This document shows, piece by piece, positions 55,678 through 64,000 of a stretch of 64,000 bases of DNA (the first letter of the stretch is position 1; each line of letters starts with the position of its first letter). A program made the translations under genes and the position numbers. The stretch covers positions 21,373,896 through 21,437,895 of the forward strand of contig JBCNJP010000003.1 in assembly GCA_039602395.1 (NCBI GenBank). The letters are read 5' to 3'. The notes below the pieces were generated by a model. That model ran no database searches and was not told where the DNA came from. It worked only from the letters and a program-made list of their open reading frames with translations. This DNA is from Deinandra increscens subsp. villosa. Its lineage: Eukaryota > Streptophyta > Magnoliopsida > Asterales > Asteraceae.

Positions 55678-55945
55678 GGCGCATCTGTTATCTTTTTTGG
55701 TAAATTTGAAGATTAGGTTTGTCACCTGGATCCCGCTTTTGCTTTTAAGTTTGATTAGGACAATGAAAACTATGTGTTTTTTTAATCTTATTTTACTCTA
55801 TAGTACCTTTGATTGCAGTTTGCACTAGTGTAATTTTAGTTGGTATTCTGAAGTTTGTTTAGGACAGTGAAAACTACCTTTTTTACTTAAATCGATTGTA
55901 GTTATCTCAGTTACCTTTGATTGATTGCAGTTGGAAGCCAAAAAA

Positions 55946-58900
55946 ATGCCTGCCACTAAATCTACTGTTGCCAAATCCAGTAGTGGGTGTTTTTTCGTTT
56001 TTACTAATATATAATGTTGTGATTAAAATCCAGTAGTAATTTTGTTATGAAAATGCAGAGGGAAGGAAGAAAGAAACGGGTCTACGTCTTAGATGTTCTA
56101 AAGACGTCAACTTTGGGGAATGGTATTCTAAGGTATATATAGCTTCCCATGTATGTATTTTATAACAGGCTACAATTAATCATATTTGGCTTTATACCTA
56201 CCTTCATGATAAAGAAGATTTTATTCAAATGTGAAAGATCATTCTAACCACAAAAGTTGATGTATTAGGTTCTTATAAATGGTGAAATGATCGGCTATTA
56301 TGATGTATCTGGCTGTTACATCCTCTGGCCATGGGCAATGGGCATTTGGAATAGAATGAAAGTAAGCATACATGGAACTATATCTTTCTTTAATCACATA
56401 TACAAAATATTTTACCACTTTCGTTTCTCTGCCATAAGAAAGAAGCTAATTGATGGAACAAACAAATGGTTTTCTGACTCCTCTATATATGCAGAAATTC
56501 TTTGATCCAGAAATTAAGAAGATGAATGTTAAACCCTGTCGTTTCCCGCTGTTTGTGTCCAATGATGCACTACAAAAAGAGAAGGATCACATAGAGGGTT
56601 TTGCTCCTGAGGTAAAATAATTTATGAGCTTCATATCCTCCTCACATTTATCACCTTTGGTCAAGTTTTCTGAGGTTTATAATTTCAGGTTGCTTGGGTC
56701 ACGAGATCAGGTGAATCTAATTTGGAGGCTCCTATTGCCATTCGCCCAACTAGTGAAACTGTCATGTATCCCACTTTTTCTAAGTGGATCCGCCGACGCT
56801 CTGACCTGCCCTTAAAGCTTAATCAGTGGGTCAATGTTGTTCGATGGGAGTTCAGCAATCCTACTCCGTTTATCAGGTCCGTGCTATTTTGAATCCCATG
56901 ATAATATTGATTACTGATTTGCCTTGGATTTTAATCTAACTCTTCATTATTGTAGGAGCCGTGAGTTTCTTTGGCAAGAAGGACACACTGCTTTCGCAAC
57001 AAAAGATGAGGCAGATGCCGAGGTATTATAAATAAAGTTAAGAATACACATATTAATCACTTTCACATTAAAAACCGATTCTTTTTCTTTCCATCTGACT
57101 GTGACTAATGATGTGTTTTAGGTTCTCGAAATCCTTGAGTTGTATAGACGTTTGTACGAGGAGTACTTGGCTGTCCCTGTTGTGAAAGGGAAAAAGAGTG
57201 AGATGGAGAAATTTGCTGGTGGGCTCTATACTACAAGTGTTGAGGTACTTATTTCAATTCTTTTACTTATGAATAGGTCGATTTTGGTTATGTTTTTCTC
57301 CCTTCTCTTATGGGTCAAAGTGTATTTTTGATGCATAAACTTACTAGATCATTTTATTCAAGGATTTTGATGCCTATGCGCACCGAGTGCGCCTTGGACA
57401 GCATATGTGTTCCCGTGGTTTGGTTGAAATTACTTTAACCATTCGAAACTTTTCAGCATTACATGTTTTTTAAGTCCACGCACTCTTATGGTTGGGTTTT
57501 AATCAATATTTTTTATGGTCATATCTCTGACCCAAGGAAACACACTGGATTAAATTTTGGTTTTGTGTGAATGTGATTTGCCTGAGTGAATAGGGTTCTG
57601 AAACCCAAATCAATTTGTGTTTGTGTGATTGTAGGTGGGCTTGTGTGTTTATTTTTTAGTCAAAGTTTTTATGATCATAAGAACAATAAAAAAAGAGAAC
57701 TCACTACATAAATATATAGTATACTGTATCATATCATATCATTTATATACTAATACTACAAAAAATTAGAAAAAGCTATGAGGGCCGTAAACAATATTTA
57801 ATGAAGGTTAGGGATCATTGGTGTAATGTTGAAAGGTTAGGGATGGTGTTCATAGTTTTGACCAAAAACGATAATGGACAGAAAATGTAATTTGCTCTTG
57901 TTGAAATGACTTTAATGAATGTAATCATTTTTGCACACTTTTTAATTTTAACAAAAGTTGTTTTGTTCAACCAACCAACCAACTCAGTTTGCCATTTATA
58001 TGAGTTATTATTTATGAACTTTTGAAGTACATTTTGATTTCTCCCATGTTTGCAAGGCCTTCATTCCAAATACTGGTCGAGGTGTACAAGGTGCAACTTC
58101 ACATTGCTTAGGCCAGAACTTTGCTAAGATGTTTGATATTAGCTTTGAAGAAAAGGGAGAAAAGGCTATGGTCTGGCAGAACTCTTGGGCGTTTAGTACC
58201 AGAACGGTAATCAATCACATCTTTTTTGTAGTTTTTTGTAAAAAATAGGTAACCTTTATCTAACAGGTTTTGATATATAAATGTAATGCTTATAGATTGG
58301 GGTCATGGCCATGGTTCATGGTGATGACAAAGGCCTGGTGTTGCCCCCTAAAGTTTCAAAAGTACAAGTTATTGTGGTTCATGTGCCTTACAAAGATGAT
58401 GTCAAGAAAATAATAAATGCATGTTCTGCTTGTGTGAAGACTTTATGCGATTCGGGTATTCTTGCCGAATCGGACCTTAGAGAGAATTATTCACCAGGTT
58501 GGAAGTTTTCTCATTGGGAAAGCAAAGGTGTTCCCCTGAGGATTGAAATAGGACCAAATGACATTGCTAAGAACCAGGTAAGATAGATGATATTCATTCG
58601 ACCTGTATGCTTACAATGTGTCAATTTCGACCCTCTGATTTTTAAACGAGTCGATTTTGTACCGTTTTCTAAAACCGAGTCAAAAAAATACTTGGTATTG
58701 GATAAAGTCTTTTTCAATGTATAGAATATCCCACCTTGTTCTATTCAAAGATTTAGACTATTGGCGCAATAATATTGTTTTTTTTTTTAATAATAATAAT
58801 AAAGCTGGACAAGGACGTTTTTGACACATTATCCAGCCCACTTGACTCGATTGTTAGGCCATCTCTAATTTCAAGTCGTGAAATGGAAAGCATGGATGAT

Positions 58901-59701
58901 GTGTGTTTTCAGGTGTGCGCTGTTCGTCGTGACAATGGTGCAAAAGTTAACATTCCGATGACGGAGTTGGTCGGTAGAGTGAAGGATATGTTGGATACTA
59001 TCCAGCAAAGCATGTTTGATGTTGCTAAGCAAAAACGAGATGCTTCTGTTGTAGTTACAAAAACTTGGGATGAATTCATTGAAGCATTAGGTCAAAAGAA
59101 ATTGATCTTGGCTCCATGGTGCGATGAAGAGGTAACTCTCCAACGAAACAAGCAAAAACTTTTTGTTCATACTTTTATCCAACTCTTACAGAAAAAACAT
59201 CTTAATAAAAAACTAAAGCGTATTTTATAAAAAGGGCCCAAAATGTGTTACTAGTTTGGCTCACATTTATTTATTTATTTATTTATTTATGATTAATGAT
59301 GATGCTTTAGGAAGTCGAGAAGGAGGTGAAAACAAAGACAAAAGGGGAGACAGGGTCGGCTAAGACGCTTTGTTCTCCTTTTGACCAGCCTGAGCTGCCT
59401 GAAGGTATGTATGTCAATTTAAAGAACAAAGATAAGGGCAAATAATCAAGTCGATTTGGCAAATAGTGTGGGTTGGGTAACCAGTAAAAACTGATCTAAG
59501 TTTGGGCCAATTCAGGATGGTTAAACACTTGGATCATTTTTGTTTTTTGTTGTTTTTGCTATATGTACACTATATATATATATATATGTATTCACCTTCT
59601 GGATTGCTTATGTAGCTTTATTCTTTCTTGTGACAGGCACAATATGCTTTGCATCAGGGAAACCTGCAAAAATATGGACGTACTGGGGACGAAGTTATTA
59701 G
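55946..59701 (+). CDS. Prolyl-tRNA synthetase, cytosolic type, copy B (intact, 502 aa)
   Basis: Exons: 55946-55982, 56059-56132, 56269-56361, 56495-56611, 56689-56876, 56956-57022, 57122-57244, 58057-58206, 58296-58577, 58913-59131, 59311-59404 and 59637-59701. They total 1509 bases with no internal stop. The start is MPATKSTVAKSS in the exon after a leader intron. The core has ETGLRLRCSKDVNFGEW, YYDVSGCYILWPW (Arg to Trp against the usual LRPW), RPTSETVMYP, NVVRWEFSNPTPFIRSREF, GATSHCLGQNFAKMF, STRTIGVMAMVHGDDKG and the anticodon-binding and C-terminal domains ending KIWTYWGRSY. The final Tyr is typical of the eukaryote/archaeal-type enzyme. Plant cytosolic enzymes are near 530 residues, so length fits with a short N-terminus. 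It sits 470 bases after copy A, same strand, same exon lengths except one codon in exon 8. Intron 7 is longer (812 bases). Confidence 0.88.
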
Positions 59702-60035
59702 CAATTGGATTTGATTATCGTGTTTTCTGTCCATATACCCATACTTTAAAACCTAGTTGGAAAAAAACGTAATCGCAATTCATGAAGATGTATAAAAAAC
59801 AAGACAACCAAATATTTGGTACATTGATCTAGCTCATGGAATATAAGTAGATACGGAAGGGTAAAGTGTTTTTCAGGTTCCTTTAAAATTACAAATACGT
59901 TTTGTATATTTTCCTTTGCAAACTTTAAAAATTACAAATACATTTTCACAGAGATACACTAATCAAACCTCACACCCAACCAATAATCACTGAATAAATC
60001 GAAGTCAGATTTCCTTGATACACCACCTCTTGTCC
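59702..60035. other. 3' flank of copy B, no gene
   Basis: It is AT-rich and probably contains the transcript end. Nothing else is recognised. Confidence 0.5.
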
Positions 60036-60039
60036 CCTC

Positions 60040-62660
60040 AAAAATGAAGAAAATGACACTCATCGGTGATTCTATGGGCATTCACCACCTATATAATGCC
60101 GATACGGTATTGTTAGTTGAGGGACACAAGAACCTTGTTTCACACTACATCGGAGGTCTCTCGCTACTTCTCATTTTTTGGAACATCAGAGGAAGCATTG
60201 GATTTTCTTACAAACCATAAACCAACTTGGGAAAAATATGCAAAAATCTTGAAATGTGGGAGGGTTAGAATCTGAAAACTAAGCGTGTTGCTCAACTCAC
60301 CATTAGAGGTGTCCCTCTTCATCTCGGAGATGTTGACACCTTTGATGCTATCGGTTGGAATTTTGGAAGTGTTATTGAATCTTAGGACTATAACTGGGAT
60401 AACTATGATATTACCATAGCAACTTGCTATGTTCTAACAAGCAGATGCAAAAAGATCGAGCAGAAGGTCAAACTCAAGCGGAACTCTTACTCTTTTGAAG
60501 TGTGGGTATGTGAAGAGACCATTCACTGGAGCCCGCCGACCTTAGCCGCACCGTTATCTTGCCCTTCAGATGAGGATTCGTCGGATCGGACTCACTGAAC
60601 TCCGTCTTTGAAAACGATGATGACACTGGCGAGAATTTTGAAGTCAACAACGGAGAAAATTTTGAAGTTGTCGGAAATTTCTTTACCTCACCGCCGGTAA
60701 CGGTCTCTGGGACCAATGAACTGACACCTCTGCAAAACCTAGAGGTTCTAGCCGGAAAAGCTAACCTGTCGCCATCCCCCACCTATGAAGTCAACCTTTC
60801 CTCCTCTAGGTGTGACCTCTCTCCTCGACTACCAAACCCTTCTGCTCTTCCTGCCATCTCCCCTTTTTTGTTAAAAAAAACTGTTGCGCCACCTGAAACC
60901 ATTGTTGTACGTTCGGATATGTCCCCTTTGTTGCGTTCAGCCTCAACCCTAGTACCAGAAACCCCTAGATCTCCTATTACATCTCCTTTTTTAAAAAGCC
61001 CCACCCCCACCCGTTTCCCTAAACCCAACCAATTTATCTGATCCAAAACCCAACAAAAACCAACCAAATCCCCTACGTCCACTAACCCTCCACCCCAAAT
61101 AAAAAAAAGACATCAGCCCAACTCCTCTCACTTTTTTATAGCCCAAAGCAACCTAAAAATACCGATTTCTCATTCAGCTGCCCCGTCAACTTTTAAAACG
61201 TATTCCCAAACTCGTTCCCGCAAACCATCAAACAACCAGAAAATCAACATGCAACCATTAAGACTTACCCACTCATTACGTCTCCTACCCCTCGGTCGAC
61301 CCAATCACAAACCGAATCGCTCCCACTCAGCCAATCTTCTCAGCACCCTAAACAAATCTCCCCGAGTGCCCTAACCGCCCAAACGCTTTTCACACAAAAC
61401 AGAACCACCAAAATAACCAAAACAATGGAAATAGGCATTCAAACCGGATTCCAAATGGAAGGACACAAAAACTTATCCAAAACCTCCTAACAAAAAACGT
61501 GGCACACCCCTGTTCCCAATGATTTTTTTTATCCATAAACATGAGAGAGATTGGAAACTCAGACAAACGTGACTGGGTAAAATCCTTAAAATCCAGCAAC
61601 AAAATCTATTTTCTTGCCATCGAGGAAACATAGTTCTGTAACTCCATATCCATAAACCCGAACACCTTTTGGGGAAGATCATAATGTGAATTGGAAATAT
61701 ACGAGGCATCAGGTAGATCCGACGGTCTAATTTCAATTTGGGACCCAACCATATTCCAAAACTTTCTCACAAAAATCTAAATTCTACGTGCTAAATCAAA
61801 GGTTTCCTCCTTGGCTCTCACCAAGAAATCCTGATCATCAACATATATGGTCCCCACGAACCATCCTCCAAGGTAGCTCTATGGCTAGAGCTGGGTTGCA
61901 AATTGACTGAACATCCATCCATCCCCGCTATTCTACTTTGTGACTTCAACGAGGTTAGATTCCCACATGAACGTTTAAATTCAGAATTCCACGCTGGAAG
62001 CAACAAATTTTAACAATTTCATAACAAACTCGGGACTTAAGGAATAAAATATGGGGGGGGGGGGGGATTTACCTACATTTCTGATAATGAGTAAAGCTGA
62101 GTAAAATTGATCGGGCACTAGTATCACCATCTTTTATGCGGCTTTGGCCAAATGCTTCCCTCAGGACACTACCGAGGGTGCATTCGAACCATTATCCGCT
62201 AATTTTGATTACCAATGTTCTTGATTTTGGCCCATCAGTCTTTAGATTTTATAATTCGTGCATTGGCCGACTAGGCTACATGGAAACTGTAAATGCAGCA
62301 TTCTCACAAATAGTGACACCACAACGCCGGACAGAAATCTACAACTCAAGCTCAAATCAGTGAAATTGGTTCTAAAAACTTGGAACATCAATTTCCGTAA
62401 TACTGAAGAATAAGACTTGAAGATCATCAGAGATACAAACTAGAACTCAAGGCTGAAATGATCGGACTTACACCTTCGGAAATCACTCCCAGACAAGAAT
62501 ACATCAAAAAAGCAAAAGAAATGAACGCGAAGAAATCTCAAGACCTTGCACAAAAATCAAGAATCAAATAGATAATTGACGGCGACGAAAACACATCATA
62601 CTTTCATGGACTCATCCGCAGCCGAACAATAAAAAACCTTTATGGTTACGTTGAGTAATC
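60040..62660 (+). mobile_element. Decayed LINE (L1 type), 3' truncated
   Basis: The ORF1 remnant reads TLIGDSMGIHHLYNADTVLL, HYIGGLSLLL, ALDFLTNHKPTWEKYAKIL, RVAQLTIRGVPLHLGDVDTF and SYSFEVWVCEETIHWSPP, the RNA-binding-fold ORF1 typical of plant L1 elements. The ORF2 endonuclease remnant, in shifting frames, reads NSDKRDWVKSLKSSNKIYFL, SGRSDGLISIWD, IINIYGPH, KIDRALVSPSFMRLWPNASL and later RIK-IDGDENTSYFHGLIRSR. Many stops and frameshifts and a G-run (about 62053) break it. The reverse transcriptase and the 3' end are missing: sequence changes near 62660 to the flank of the next gene. Confidence 0.75.
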
Positions 62661-62880
62661 GATAGTCGGACACATCAAAATCCAATAAACACAACAAACC
62701 ATAACGTTCAAAACGTTTACAACCACACGTGCATGTTATATCACCATCAATCCTTGTGAAAATAACCTACAAAAAAACACATATTAATAAAATCACGCAT
62801 GGTACATTAAAAAAATAACGCAACCTTCGCCACGATATAACGCAAACTATATAATATAATCACGCATAAGTAATTTTCAT
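62661..62880. repeat. ATCACGCA / ATAACGCA repeats
   Basis: Alternating AATCACGCA and AATAACGCA motifs occur here (62791-62870) and recur at about 63500-63595 and 63925-64000, in the introns or flank of the FAR1-like gene. Confidence 0.65.
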
Positions 62881-62897
62881 AAAAAAAAGAAACTTAC

Positions 62898-63879
62898 TTC
62901 TAGAAGACCAGGTCCAAAAGTAGCCCATTTTTTTAACAATGAGCTTGACACTATTCTCTCCAGGTATAGTATTCACACCAATACAGTTCTTAAAAGCACA
63001 TCTCATCTTAAACATCATTAAACATGGCCCTAGTATAGATGTGTGCCGTTTGTTCTTCAAGAACAAATTCAGTCCACATGTCAGGGAATGCATATCTAGA
63101 ATCATGGTCGTTTTTTATGAGTGTGCCTTTGAATCTCAAGAGAAGCTTCATAATGGTTGAAAAATTCCAGAAGTGTCATTTGTGAATTTGTCACCTGAGA
63201 AAAAAAATTATTCTCACTCTCCGATCTTGATGTTGTACGCATAAGCCCAGACATTCACTCATCTCGAAAATAAGCAGGAGTCCACATAGATCTCATCTCA
63301 AACATATCGCTTAGCCACTTGTTAAATATCAAATCATTATCACTCATAATTTTTTTGCCACTCAGAATCAAACACATCAGGGGCAATGGAATCCGTTCAA
63401 ACAATGCTACAAATAGCCTCTTTAAAAACATCATCATTACAGAAAGTTGTTCGAACCTTTAAAGCAAATTGAAAAGTAAAACATAAGAAATTATCATGTA
63501 ATAACGCATTTGGTTTTAAGATCACGCAAAACTTGTTAAATAATAACGCACTTTATTTTAAAATCACGTAAATATTGATATATAATAACGCAATTAAATG
63601 ACCAAAACTAATAGAACAAACCGTATTGGCAACTTTCTTCATTATATGCCACATACACTGTCGATGCCGACGCTCGTTGAAAATACTTTCAGCTGCTATC
63701 TTCATACCAGGATCTTGATCTGTCACAACAACCTTAGGCTGAGCTCCGATGACTTCAAAAACATTTCAAGAAGCCACTTATAAGAATCGGTTGTCTCAGA
63801 TGACAACAGACCGGCACCAAACGAAACATTACGTAAATGATTATCTATTCTAGTAAAAGGCACAAAAACCATCTTGTAC
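62898..63879 (-). pseudogene. FAR1/FHY3-related (MULE-derived) gene, decayed, 5' end outside window
   Basis: Exon 1 in the window (63879-63622, after TATTTATAG) reads YKMVFVPFTRIDNHLRNVSF, GAGLLSSETTDSYKWLLEMF, then after a 1-base shift IGAQPKVVVTDQDPGMKIAA and RRHRQCMWHIMKKVANT, before GTTTG. Exon 2 (63456-62898, after TTTAAAG) reads VRTTFCNDDVFKEAICSIV, SEWQKIMSDNDLIFNKWLSD, MWTPAYFRDE-stop-MSGLMRTTSRSESENNF, HYEASLEIQRHTHKKRDHDS and EFVLEEQTAHIYTRAMFNDV, then stops. VVTDQDP and CMWHIMKK belong to the MULE transposase domain of FAR1/FHY3-type proteins, which act as transcription factors or as transposases. At least four stops or shifts mean it is dead. It continues beyond 64000 toward its start. 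Confidence 0.78.
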
Positions 63880-64000
63880 CTATAAATAAAAACATAAGGA
63901 AAAAAATGTTTATAATCAAATTATCATGTAATATATAATTATTATCACACATGTTAAACTACAAATCACGCAAGATCTAGTAAATTATCACGCATTATGT

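Overview
The window is nuclear DNA of a flowering plant. It is AT-rich, with spliceable intron-exon genes, and is filled with nested plant transposable elements whose minus-strand priming sites match the 3' end of initiator-Met tRNA. The style of the long coiled-coil Copia gag genes and of the LINE proteins suggests Asteraceae, but that is inference from memory, not a search. One 500-base assembly gap (N) lies at 37247-37746.

Layout. 1-6646 is a Copia-type LTR retrotransposon with gag but no visible pol; its 5' LTR carries an internal 130-bp promoter duplication. 7073-9452 is a compact minus-strand LTR element with a perfect 5-bp target duplication and an unrecognised gene. From 13432 a second copy of the first Copia family begins; a 3.3-kb solo LTR (14120-17445, target duplication GTTTA) is inserted in its leader, and its decayed gag is cut at 18948 by another LTR. 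19694-20129 is a minus-strand Copia gag scrap. 20130-29309 is mostly non-genic and contains Helitron-like GC-rich segments, a MULE (24647-26033) that has captured a ribosomal protein L27a gene, and a small MITE. 29313-34772 is a complete CACTA element carrying exons of an ABC transporter and of a PIN-domain protein. 39300-43233 is a minus-strand Copia with a long gag; a tRNA-derived SINE sits in its leader. 43240-45525 holds minus-strand LTR debris with a striking palindrome array. 46165-49978 is a PIF/Harbinger-like element carrying a broken copy of the SUMO-conjugating enzyme gene SCE1.

The only ordinary cellular genes are two tandem copies of cytosolic-type prolyl-tRNA synthetase (about 50943-55476 and 55946-59701), both on the plus strand with the same exon plan. 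Copy B reads through 12 exons as a 502-residue protein ending in the family's C-terminal Arg-Ser-Tyr. Copy A is open through all matching exons but has lost both the ancestral start and the ancestral stop codon. After the pair come a decayed LINE (about 60040-62660) and a decayed FAR1/FHY3-like (MULE-derived) gene on the minus strand that runs off the right edge.

The main theme is gene capture: three TIR transposon superfamilies within about 25 kb each carry a piece of a different host gene, beside a tandem housekeeping-gene pair in which one copy is diverging.
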